Shown: positions 10,464 to 18,110 of the stretch, piece by piece
Layout: the number at the start of each line of letters is the position of its first letter
Numbering within the stretch: the stretch's first letter is position 1
Source of the DNA: Bryobacteraceae bacterium
Lineage (GTDB): Bacteria > Acidobacteriota > Terriglobia > Bryobacterales > Bryobacteraceae
Length of the DNA: 23,510 nucleotides
Assembly (NCBI GenBank): GCA_014379815.1
Contig: JACMLA010000586.1
Location: 1-23,510, forward strand
Reading direction: 5' to 3'
Program-made: the position numbers and the translations under genes
The notes under the pieces: model-generated
Seen by the model: the letters and a program-made list of their open reading frames with translations, nothing else
Told to the model about the DNA's origin: nothing
Database searches by the model: none

Positions 10464-11072
10464 GTGCAGACAAACGACCAATTGTTGTGGACGCTGCTGA
10501 TCGCTGCCGTTCTCTCCAGGTTCCCTGAGGAACCGGGACTGATCGCCAGACTCCGTGCCCGCGATCCGGACGCGATGGCGGAAGTTTATGACCGTTACGG
10601 ACGCGTCGTTTATTCGTTGATTTTCCGCGTTGTAAGAGACCGTGCTGCCGCTGAAGATCTGGTGCAGGAATGTTTCCTGCGCGTTTGGAATCGCGTCTCC
10701 GCTTTTGACGCCGAGAAAGGTGCGCTGGGCCCGTGGCTGCTGACAGTCGCAAGGAATCAGGCTCTGGATTACATCCGATCTGTAGAAGGACGCGCGTGGA
10801 GCACCATGATGACCGCCGACACCGAACGTCCGAAGGCCTTCCGGGACATCGAAGGCGAGATCCTGAACTCGGTGGAGATCCAGCGCGTGCAGAAAGCTCT
10901 GGCGATGCTTTCAGACCGTCAGCGTGAAATTATCGAATTAGCGTACTTCGAAGGACTGACTCAGACCGAGATGGCTGAGAAACTGCAACAGCCACTTGGA
11001 ACCATCAAAACGTGGATGAGGACGGCGCTGAAGACCCTGCGGGAGCAGACAGGGGCACCGGCACAAGTATGA
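10464..11072 (+). CDS. ECF-family RNA polymerase sigma factor (SigK-like partner of RskA)
   Basis: A 202-residue alternative sigma factor of the extracytoplasmic-function type, which directs RNA polymerase to a specific promoter set when released from its anti-sigma factor. Region 2 covers about residues 26-106 (DPDAMAEVYDRYGRVVYSL ... AAAEDLVQECFLRVWNRV ... PWLLTVARNQALDYIR). Region 4 covers about 138-192, with the helix-turn-helix LTQTEMAEKLQQPLGTIKTW that reads the -35 element. The start is GTG at 10464, and the first 20 or so residues are outside the conserved fold, so a later start is possible. It overlaps the anti-sigma gene by the 4 bases ATGA, pointing to translational coupling. The downstream RskA-like gene suggests a SigK-like group, but the exact ECF group needs alignment. 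Confidence 0.94.
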   Translation: MQTNDQLLWTLLIAAVLSRFPEEPGLIARLRARDPDAMAEVYDRYGRVVYSLIFRVVRDRAAAEDLVQECFLRVWNRVSAFDAEKGALGPWLLTVARNQALDYIRSVEGRAWSTMMTADTERPKAFRDIEGEILNSVEIQRVQKALAMLSDRQREIIELAYFEGLTQTEMAEKLQQPLGTIKTWMRTALKTLREQTGAPAQV

Positions 11073-11806
11073 CCTGCGACGAAATACGCGAACTGCTGGA
11101 AATGTACGCTCTTGGTGTACTCGAGAAAGACGAGCATATCGAGATCGCCGGGCATTTGGCAACGCGTTGTCCGGTTTGCGACAGCAATCTCCGCAAAGCG
11201 ATTGGTCTCAACTCAGCAGTCCTACTCAGCGCCGAGGATCGCCAAGCCCCTGCAGCTTTACGCAACAGGGTGATCGGGATGGTCCAGGCCCACCCGGCCC
11301 AGCGCTCCAGACCATGGGGTTGGGCAGGTGTGAGTCTGGCTCTCGCGGCAGGTCTCGCGCTGGCAGTCTGGAACGTGCGTCAGAAAGACGCGGACATCAC
11401 AGCTCTGCGGACCGAGGTTACAGACAGCACGCGTGAGGCACAGCGCCTGAATACGGCTTTCAATTTTCTTAGGGACCCACAAACTCGCCCGGCAAGCGCA
11501 ACCCCGGATGCAGCGCAGCCCCGAGGTACGTATTTCATTAGTCCGAAAGGTGTGATGCTGGTGGCAGCCAACCTCGCCCCGCTGCGACCCAATCAGACAT
11601 ATCAGATGTGGGTGATTCCTCGCGGCCAGGCGCCCCGGTCTGCCGGTCTGTTCCGGCCCGACACTGCCGGCGGTGCCGTGCACTTCGTGACTCAGGAAGT
11701 GGATGTGCCGGCGGCGCAGGCTCTCGCGATCTCGGTAGAGCCGGAATCGGGATCACCTGCGCCGACAACAACGCCGCTTCTGGTTACTCCAGTCGCTGGC
11801 TTGTAG
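11069..11806 (+). CDS. RskA-like membrane anti-sigma factor
   Basis: A single-pass inner-membrane protein of 245 residues that should bind and hold the upstream ECF sigma factor. The cytoplasmic N-terminus (1-80) has an anti-sigma domain with a zinc-type HLATRCPVC motif (H29, C34, C37). Residues about 83-101 form the membrane segment (WGWAGVSLALAAGLALAVW). A short coiled region (105-130) follows. The periplasmic C-terminal domain is RskA-like (YQMWVIPRGQAPRSAGLF; AISVEPESGSPAPTTTPLL). The frame is open upstream to 11012 inside the sigma gene, but the ATG at 11069 forms the ATGA overlap and begins the conserved domain. Release probably occurs by regulated proteolysis, as known for RskA in mycobacteria. 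The His-Cys spacing is x4, one longer than the canonical Hx3Cx2C. Its 3' end overlaps the DUF4198 gene tail to tail by 23 bases. Confidence 0.9.
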   Translation: MTCDEIRELLEMYALGVLEKDEHIEIAGHLATRCPVCDSNLRKAIGLNSAVLLSAEDRQAPAALRNRVIGMVQAHPAQRSRPWGWAGVSLALAAGLALAVWNVRQKDADITALRTEVTDSTREAQRLNTAFNFLRDPQTRPASATPDAAQPRGTYFISPKGVMLVAANLAPLRPNQTYQMWVIPRGQAPRSAGLFRPDTAGGAVHFVTQEVDVPAAQALAISVEPESGSPAPTTTPLLVTPVAGL

Positions 11807-12599
11807 TTTGCGAGTTGCCTACCTCGAACGTCATGGAAGCCCAGAAACTTTCCCATTGGGCTTCCGTCTGTTTCTCGTAACGCTCCATCACTAAGGTGTG
11901 GAAACGCCACTTGCCCGCGGTCTCCACTGGAACGGAAATTCTCCCGTCTTTGTCAGTCCTGCCTGCAACAACAGGATCGCTCTTCTTGCCCTGTGTAGAC
12001 CACGACTTGATGACCTGCACATCCGCTGCCGGCTTCCCGCGGAAGAGAACCTGAATCGGAATTGATTCGCCGGACTTAACGCTTGCTGGGTTTACTTGAG
12101 GAACAAACTCGATCGTGAGGCCAAGTACTTGTGAGAACGCTGTATCGGGCGCTCCGCTGGTGATCAGCGCCTTAGCGTACTTGGAATACAGCTCGCGACC
12201 GGGCTTGTCTGCTTCTCCATTCTGCTTACGGTAATCGAGCGCATTTGTCAGACCCTCGTCTTTCAGGTAAGTCTCAAACTTTGCAGGCTCGAGTTCAATA
12301 AACTTGGGGATCGTGTGCACGGAAGCCCAGATGGACCCCTTCTTCCGAATCTCGGTTAATCCGTGTGTTGCTTTCCCAAGGGCCTGGAAAGTGTCGATGG
12401 GGGTGCCGTCAGACAGTCTGGCATCCAGCAGCCTGCGGGGATCGGTTGTGCCATCACTGTCGGGAAACGAGTCTCCGTTATGAACCGACACTACGATCTT
12501 TTCCCCTGGGGTGACCTGGAATTTAGCGGGCATCAAATAAAGATCATGAGCGAATAAGCAGGTAGTTAGTAAAAGAAAAACAATAGTGCGAATGGTCAT
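11784..12599 (-). CDS. Exported DUF4198-family protein
   Basis: A 271-residue protein with a signal peptide (about 1-17, ending TTCLFA, then HDLYLMPAKF). The start His-Asp-Leu-Tyr-Leu after cleavage, a beta-sandwich body and the C-terminal GKWRFHTLVMERYEKQ ... WESFWASMTFEV are typical of DUF4198. That family was once labelled a NikM-like nickel-uptake component, but the label is unproven, and no ABC permease or ATPase lies here. An exposed N-terminal His could bind a metal; this is a guess. It is the last gene of the DUF4331-TPR-DUF4198 operon. Its ATG overlaps the TPR stop by the 4 bases ATGA and is preceded by a good GGAGGA (12608-12603). Its 3' end overlaps the anti-sigma gene by 23 bases on the other strand. 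Confidence 0.85.
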   Translation of the reverse strand: MTIRTIVFLLLTTCLFAHDLYLMPAKFQVTPGEKIVVSVHNGDSFPDSDGTTDPRRLLDARLSDGTPIDTFQALGKATHGLTEIRKKGSIWASVHTIPKFIELEPAKFETYLKDEGLTNALDYRKQNGEADKPGRELYSKYAKALITSGAPDTAFSQVLGLTIEFVPQVNPASVKSGESIPIQVLFRGKPAADVQVIKSWSTQGKKSDPVVAGRTDKDGRISVPVETAGKWRFHTLVMERYEKQTEAQWESFWASMTFEVGNSQTTSQRLE

Positions 12600-13237
12600 T
12601 TTTCCTCCGTCCGCCGCATCAATACGATTGCGGGATGGTAGTTAGGTACGAGTTTGACGGCTTGCTCCAGAAATCGTTTTGCCTCAGCATCGCGACCGGT
12701 TTTGCCATAGATTCTTGCCATTTCCGTCATCATGCGCGCCCTCATGGTGAGCTCCGTTCTTGGCACGCGGGCATAGCTGTCGTTGAGTACCTGCTCCGCG
12801 CCAGCGTAATCTTTAAAATCCTGGCGTAACAGAGCTACGCGCCAGAGACCACGTGGATCCTCAGGTCGCAGCCGGATCATCCAGTCCGCAGCCTCTTCGG
12901 CCTCCTTCGTCTTCCCAAGGCCTCGTGCTGCATCCACAATCAACCCGTACGCGTCCAGCTCATCGGGCACCTCGCGATTCACTGCCTGTGCCAGCTTGAG
13001 CGCATCCGCGAATCTCGACTCGGCAAGGGCCACCCGGCTCAGCAACAATCGGCCCTTTGTGGAATTCCGGTCGGCTGCGGCCAATTGTTCAATCCCAAGT
13101 TTGGCGCCGTCGAGGACGCTTTTATCTGCGGTCTCTTCGTACCGCTGCAGCTTATTTTCGATTTCGGGGTAAAGGGCTTGCGCCCACCCGGTAGTCAGGG
13201 TGAGCGCAAACATAGGCAGGAGGGTTCGAAGGTTCAT
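12596..13237 (-). CDS. Exported tetratricopeptide-repeat protein
   Basis: A 213-residue protein with a signal peptide (about 1-19, ending TTGWAQA) followed by helical repeats. Consecutive units with TPR spacing can be seen at about 55-90 (GRLLLSRVALAESRFADALKLA), 93-125 (AYGLIVDAARGLGKTKEAEEAA), 128-160 (GLWRVALLRQDFKDYAGAEQVL) and 168-200 (ARMMTEMARIYGKTGRDAEA). It is probably a periplasmic scaffold that brings partners together, most likely the products on either side. It starts 8 bases after the DUF4331 stop and overlaps the DUF4198 gene by ATGA, so the three are almost certainly one transcript. The specific role is unknown. Confidence 0.85.
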   Translation of the reverse strand: MNLRTLLPMFALTLTTGWAQALYPEIENKLQRYEETADKSVLDGAKLGIEQLAAADRNSTKGRLLLSRVALAESRFADALKLAQAVNREVPDELDAYGLIVDAARGLGKTKEAEEAADWMIRLRPEDPRGLWRVALLRQDFKDYAGAEQVLNDSYARVPRTELTMRARMMTEMARIYGKTGRDAEAKRFLEQAVKLVPNYHPAIVLMRRTEEK

Positions 13238-13245
13238 CAGAACAA

Positions 13246-14796
13246 CTACTGAACCGGTCCACCACCGGGTTCACCTGGATCCAGATGGCGCCGGTCACGA
13301 CCGCTCGGACATTCCGCGAGGTAGGGGAACTCAGTCTTGTACGGTGCATCGTTCACGTTGACACCGTCGCCCAGACGATTGTTCGGAAACCTGTTGAAGT
13401 CCGCACCTGCAAGGACTCCGCCCGCAGCGATACGAAGCGCGATATCTACGACGTCATCCATCAAACGACGACCGTTTGGAAAACCAGCACGATCCCCACC
13501 GAGTAGACCAAGCCGGTTTGCGGCTCCCGGAGGAGTTGCAGGCACGCCAGTATTCAACCGCAAGAGATCGGCGACGGGACCCGCCGTTGTACCGGCAGCC
13601 GCAATTGGGGCGGCATACGTCACGAGGGGAAGCAAGTCAACGCGGGGCGCGGCTGGAATGGGAACGACACCGTTGGTTAGAGCGTTCAGCACTCGCGGCA
13701 GTGCCGGGTCAAGCAGAAAGTTTGCGAATTGTCCGTCGTTCTTCGGAACGTCCATGCTGAATCGATCTTTGGAACCAATGCCAATCAGCAGTTCATTGAT
13801 CAGCGGATTGCCCATGCGCTGTACCTGTCGGAGCGGACCAGAGCTCATCATGACGTCGGGAGAACGGCGAACCGTCATTGCGGGACGAGACGTGGTCGCC
13901 CAGACACCAATGGTCGCGGCCGGTGAATCGAGCAATTCGCGGCGGCCGGTGCGCGTCAGCATCTCGATCGGAATCTCCAGAGCAAGTGCATTGACGGCAA
14001 ACCCGGAAACCGTATCGGTAGCGAAGTTGGTCGTCGCACTATCCTCAGCGTCTGTCAGAACACCGGGGACGCCGCTACCAAGAGTACGAAGGTTGATCGT
14101 GTCAAACGTAGCGCCAAGGTCAATCCAGAACGGATCGTCTACTGTGCCCACAAACGTTTTCATGCCGTTTGGCAGATTGTAGGTACCTTCCCGGTACAAA
14201 GCGGAGTAGTCCATCGTGCGCGGTCCAACGTTGGCGGGAACGGCATACATCGTTTCTGTACCAAGGCGGTTCACGATGTCGTTGCGAACCATAGAGACGA
14301 TGTAACTCTGCCGCTGTCCCAGGCCCGGGCTGGTTAAGCTGGTGATGCGTGGTGGAACAATCGCGGTTCCTGGAGCAACCGGAGCGGGTGAGTTTGCAGG
14401 TGAATTGGCTCCTGTTCCCGCGCCAGCATAGGCTGTGAACAGGCCGGGCAGAAATTGCTGGGTTAGAAACCGGAACTCGAACGACATGTCAGCTTCAGCA
14501 TCGTTATTGTTATCGATGTGAATCTGGTAGACGATGTTGGGATCGAATGGGAAATACGTCGGCCCGTTTGCCGGCTCCAGAAGTGGATCGACACACATGA
14601 TGATGGTGACGTTCGCAGGAGCCGTGTTGGCGGCCTGATTACTGCCGTAGCTGACAAAGGCATACACATCGGTAATGTCTGCCTTGTGATCTAACGCTGT
14701 GATCGGAGCCTCCCGGTGGTTGGCAGCGAAAGCCCCAAAGGGAACTAACATTAATTCAGCCAATAGCAAGGCTAAAGTGGCACGCATTTTCTGCAT
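13246..14796 (-). CDS. Exported DUF4331-family protein
   Basis: A 516-residue protein of the DUF4331 family, function unknown. Residues 1-24 are a signal peptide (LLLAELMLVPFGAFA). The mature protein begins NHREAPITALDHKADITDVYAFVS, the family hallmark, with a His and several Asp that may form a metal site. Later segments include ALEIPIEMLTRTG and KNDGQFANFLLDPALPRVLNALTNG; the C-terminus has NRLGDGVNVNDAPYKTEFPYLAECPSG. No membrane segment follows the signal, so it is probably periplasmic or secreted. It is the first gene of the three-gene operon. The start used is ATG at 14796; a second ATG three codons on is possible. A sigma-like promoter motif shared with the ECF sigma gene lies about 70-95 bases upstream, and the PSD1 gene is divergent. 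Confidence 0.88.
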   Translation of the reverse strand: MQKMRATLALLLAELMLVPFGAFAANHREAPITALDHKADITDVYAFVSYGSNQAANTAPANVTIIMCVDPLLEPANGPTYFPFDPNIVYQIHIDNNNDAEADMSFEFRFLTQQFLPGLFTAYAGAGTGANSPANSPAPVAPGTAIVPPRITSLTSPGLGQRQSYIVSMVRNDIVNRLGTETMYAVPANVGPRTMDYSALYREGTYNLPNGMKTFVGTVDDPFWIDLGATFDTINLRTLGSGVPGVLTDAEDSATTNFATDTVSGFAVNALALEIPIEMLTRTGRRELLDSPAATIGVWATTSRPAMTVRRSPDVMMSSGPLRQVQRMGNPLINELLIGIGSKDRFSMDVPKNDGQFANFLLDPALPRVLNALTNGVVPIPAAPRVDLLPLVTYAAPIAAAGTTAGPVADLLRLNTGVPATPPGAANRLGLLGGDRAGFPNGRRLMDDVVDIALRIAAGGVLAGADFNRFPNNRLGDGVNVNDAPYKTEFPYLAECPSGRDRRHLDPGEPGGGPVQ

Positions 14797-14863
14797 AGTT
14801 GGTGTTGTCCTGTGCTAAATCCATATCCGGCAACCCTCGCCGGTTTCGGACTATCTCATTCAA

Positions 14864-14892
14864 TATACGCCGTAAACAAACGCCTGGATTTA
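14864..14892 (-). promoter_or_regulatory. Candidate ECF-type promoter of the DUF4331-TPR-DUF4198 operon
   Basis: On the minus strand TAAATCCA (14892-14885), 15 bases, then CGTATA (14869-14864). This matches the element upstream of the ECF sigma gene at 14 positions if one position is read as A/G, with identical spacing. A start site near 14857 would leave a leader of about 60 bases before the ATG at 14796. A small inverted repeat, CCGGC/GCCGG (14827-14843), lies in that leader. A second TAAATCCA on the plus strand (14816-14823) has no CGTATA at the right distance. Confidence 0.5.
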
Positions 14893-14915
14893 AAGAAGTA
14901 GAATGGCAGCTAGTC

Positions 14916-17900
14916 ATGAAGCGGACACTACTGGCTGCGGCAGCCTTGCACTTATTGAACTCGGGCGCGATCGGGGCGCCTCCGGAAGTACGTTTTAACC
15001 GCGACATCCGGCCCATAATGTCGGACACCTGCTTCCGCTGTCACGGCCCCGATTCCAAATCGCGGATGGCAGGTCTGCGCCTTGACCTGCGGGAAGCGGC
15101 CCTTAAGCAGACCAGATCCGGGATTGTGCCGATCGTTCCGGGTGACCCGGACAAGAGTGCCATCATCACTCGCATTTTCGCTACCGACGGTAAGTTAATG
15201 CCGCCTAAGCATGCGCACAAAGAATTGACTGCAACCCAGAAAGACACACTCCGCCGGTGGGTCGTACAGGGGGCTCCGTACGAAGGGCACTGGGCCTACA
15301 ACGTCATTCGCCGGCCCTCCGTACCCGAGCCTTTTGACAAGCAACTTGTCCGCAACCCCGTCGACGCCTTTGTACAGGAACGTCTGAGACAGGAGGGCCT
15401 GAAGCCATCACCGGAAGCTGACAAGCGCACCTTGCTTCGCAGAGTTACCTTCGACCTCTCCGGCCTTCCGCCAACTCCGGAAGACGTCGACGCCTTTCTG
15501 AAAGACACCTCACCTGGCGCGTATGAAGTTGTCGTCGACCGTCTGATGTCGTCCCCAGGGTACGCCGAGATGCGGGCGATGCATTGGCTGGACGGAGTCC
15601 GCTATGCCGATTCTTCGGGCTTTCATGGTGACAATCTTTGGCCAGCGTGGCCCTACCGGGATTGGGTCCTGAGAGCCATCCGGGACAACATGCCGTTCGA
15701 CCGGTTTACACGGGAACAGATTGCCGGGGATCTGTTCCCGGACGCGACCATTGATCAGAAAGTCGCATCCGCTTACAACCGCTTGAACCGTGCGTCGGCT
15801 GAGGGCGGCCTGCAGCCGAAAGAGTATTTGGCAAAGTATGGTGCGGACCGCGTGCGGACAACCACTACCGTCTGGCTGGGCGCGACGATGGGCTGCGCGG
15901 AGTGTCACGACCACAAGTTCGACCCAATCACCGCCAAAGACTTCTACTCCTTCAAAGCATTTTTCTCCGACATCAAGGAGACCGGATTGATTCCTGATCG
16001 CGGCGAAAAAGCCTGGGGCGCGAAACTGCTGCTTGCCTCAACTGAGCAGAGAGAAAAGCTGGATGCACTGAACCTGACGATCGCCACTGCGCGTGAAAAT
16101 CTACTCGCCAAAGTCAAGGCCGACGACGAGCGGCGCTGGCTCTGGGAGGATCGCCTTCTGCAGCAACACGAGAAAGGGGAGTTGGCGTGGCGATATCAGA
16201 AACCACTCAGTGCTGTTTCGTCGAACGGGGCAGTCCTGAAGATCTATAACGAGGAACCGATCGACAGCAACTTTTATCTGAACGGCTCGCTGTTCTCAGA
16301 GAAGAAGCGTGGAGATGGCCTGGTTGTGGCGGGAGGTCCAAACCCTGACAACGAAACTTATACGATCACTCTGAAGCCGGGTGCAGGCTCCTGGACCTCT
16401 TTGGGTATCGATGTCAATCAGGATGAGAGTCTGCCTGGTAACCGGATGTCCCGTGGGGCGGATCGGTTCGTGGTCACAGAAGTTGAGGTGGAGTCCGAAG
16501 GGCAAACGCTCCCGCTGGTACTTGCGACTACTGCCCAGTTTGGCGAACTTCCGGAACATACAGCGATGGCAGCGATCGATGGAGACAAGCGAACAGGCTG
16601 GGCCGTTAGCTTCGTGGAATCGCGTAATCCGTTTCTCGTTCTCCGTTTTGGCAACAAGCTGACCACCACTGCGGACTCCGTGCTGACGCTTCGTATCCGT
16701 CACGACTCTCAGTGGCGTCGCGCAACCATCGGACGCTTTCGGGTTGCACTCTCGTCTGCCGAATACTCGGCGCCAGAGGGCGGCGAATCTGCCCGAAAAG
16801 CCAAGGCACCGAAAGCCGATCCGGAGCTGAGTACCCTCGCGGTGCCCATCGACATGGGCGTACCCTTCGAGGTGCTGCGAGCCCTGAAAACTCCCGAAGA
16901 AGAACGGTCTGAGGACCAGGTCAAACTAGTCGCCGACTTTTATGCATGGTCGCGCACGCAGATGCAGTCTGAAGTGATCGCACTCTCGAAGCTGGAGCTG
17001 GAGCGGAATGTCCTTGAGGCATCCATACCGAGAGTTCTGGCAACGGAACGCGTGAGACCGAGACAGACCCGGCTTCTTCCGCGGGGCAACTTCCTCGACG
17101 AGAGTGGTCCTGTCGTGCAGCCAGCGATCCCAGCGGCCTTTGGCAAACTCGACACCGGCGAACGCCCGGCTACCCGTCTCGATCTCGCCAACTGGATCGT
17201 GTCGACCGACAATCCTCTGACGGCTCGCGTGTACGTGAACCGGGTCTGGCGCCAGCTGTTTGGAACAGGCTTGTCGAAAATTATGGAAGATCTGGGCTCG
17301 CAAGGCGAATGGCCGACTCATCCGGAACTGCTGGACTGGATGGCGGCTGAGTTTCAGGACGGCTGGGATATGAAGCGCATCTTCAAGACGATTGTGATGA
17401 GTCATACCTACCGTCAGGCATCCACGAGTACTCCCGCGCTGGATGCCAAAGATCCGGAGAACCGTTTGCTGGCGAGGCAAAGCCGATTCCGCGTCGATGC
17501 CGAATCCGTTCATGACACAGCGCTCTCGGTTGCGGGACTTCTGAGCCACTCGTTTGGTGGACCGGGCGTTAGGCCCCCGCAGCCCGAAGGATACCTGCAG
17601 GCGATGAACTTCCCGAAGCGCGAGTATTCCGTCAGCCGGGGCGAGGACATTTACAGAAGGGCGTTGTACACGCAATGGCAAAGGACGTTCCTGCATCCCA
17701 CGCTGGCGACCTTCGATGCGCCAACCAGGGAAGAGTGTACGGTCAATCGTGTGCTTTCGAACACGCCCCTGCAAGCACTGGTGCTTCTAAATGACCCAAT
17801 CTTCGTGGAGGCATCAAGAGCATTTGCGCAACGCATCGTAGCGGAAGGTGGCCCGAAATTTGAAAGTCGTCTGGACTACGCGTTTCAGCGCGCGTTAAAC

Positions 17901-18110
17901 CGGGCACCATTGAAGGAAGAACGAAAGGTCTTGAGCGACCTGTATAAGAGGGCGGTACTGGAGTACAAAACCAGGCCCGGCGAGGCAAAGAAGCTGCTTG
18001 CGCAGGGCGAATTCCCTGTTGATGGCGATGCAAGCATAACGGAACTCGCTGCCATGACAACTGTGGCAAGAACCATTTTGAACCTGCACGAAACGATTAC
18101 GAGGAACTAA
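14916..18110 (+). CDS. PSD1-type protein: cytochrome c domain plus DUF1549 and DUF1553
   Basis: A large exported protein of 1064 residues with the set of domains common in Planctomycetes and Solibacter-like acidobacteria. After a signal peptide (about 1-20, ending SGAIGA) comes a cytochrome-c-like PSCyt1 domain with one haem motif CFRCH (C39, C42, H43). DUF1549 covers about 145-355 and ends in a second CxxCH, CAECHDHKFDP (C327, C330, H331). The middle (about 480-640) looks like a discoidin-type beta-sandwich (AAIDGDKRTGWAVSF). DUF1553 covers about 730-1020 (NPLTARVYVNRVWRQLFGTG; EFQDGWDMKRIFKTIV). A role in periplasmic redox chemistry or polysaccharide breakdown has been suggested for relatives but is not established. 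The frame opens at 14799; I chose ATG 14916 because the signal peptide begins there. The stop and the next ATG overlap as TAATG. Confidence 0.93.
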   Translation: MKRTLLAAAALHLLNSGAIGAPPEVRFNRDIRPIMSDTCFRCHGPDSKSRMAGLRLDLREAALKQTRSGIVPIVPGDPDKSAIITRIFATDGKLMPPKHAHKELTATQKDTLRRWVVQGAPYEGHWAYNVIRRPSVPEPFDKQLVRNPVDAFVQERLRQEGLKPSPEADKRTLLRRVTFDLSGLPPTPEDVDAFLKDTSPGAYEVVVDRLMSSPGYAEMRAMHWLDGVRYADSSGFHGDNLWPAWPYRDWVLRAIRDNMPFDRFTREQIAGDLFPDATIDQKVASAYNRLNRASAEGGLQPKEYLAKYGADRVRTTTTVWLGATMGCAECHDHKFDPITAKDFYSFKAFFSDIKETGLIPDRGEKAWGAKLLLASTEQREKLDALNLTIATARENLLAKVKADDERRWLWEDRLLQQHEKGELAWRYQKPLSAVSSNGAVLKIYNEEPIDSNFYLNGSLFSEKKRGDGLVVAGGPNPDNETYTITLKPGAGSWTSLGIDVNQDESLPGNRMSRGADRFVVTEVEVESEGQTLPLVLATTAQFGELPEHTAMAAIDGDKRTGWAVSFVESRNPFLVLRFGNKLTTTADSVLTLRIRHDSQWRRATIGRFRVALSSAEYSAPEGGESARKAKAPKADPELSTLAVPIDMGVPFEVLRALKTPEEERSEDQVKLVADFYAWSRTQMQSEVIALSKLELERNVLEASIPRVLATERVRPRQTRLLPRGNFLDESGPVVQPAIPAAFGKLDTGERPATRLDLANWIVSTDNPLTARVYVNRVWRQLFGTGLSKIMEDLGSQGEWPTHPELLDWMAAEFQDGWDMKRIFKTIVMSHTYRQASTSTPALDAKDPENRLLARQSRFRVDAESVHDTALSVAGLLSHSFGGPGVRPPQPEGYLQAMNFPKREYSVSRGEDIYRRALYTQWQRTFLHPTLATFDAPTREECTVNRVLSNTPLQALVLLNDPIFVEASRAFAQRIVAEGGPKFESRLDYAFQRALNRAPLKEERKVLSDLYKRAVLEYKTRPGEAKKLLAQGEFPVDGDASITELAAMTTVARTILNLHETITRN

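Noticed and set aside
11784..12599. Naming the DUF4198 gene a nickel transporter component
   Set aside because: The old NikM-like label for the family is unproven, and no permease or ATPase gene lies beside it.
14827..14843. CCGGC/GCCGG hairpin between DUF4331 and PSD1 as a terminator
   Set aside because: A short 5-base stem in a divergent upstream region without a T-tract; no transcript should end there.
16926..17774. Minus-strand open frame of 282 codons
   Set aside because: Antisense to the conserved DUF1553 part of the PSD1 gene. No domain recognised.
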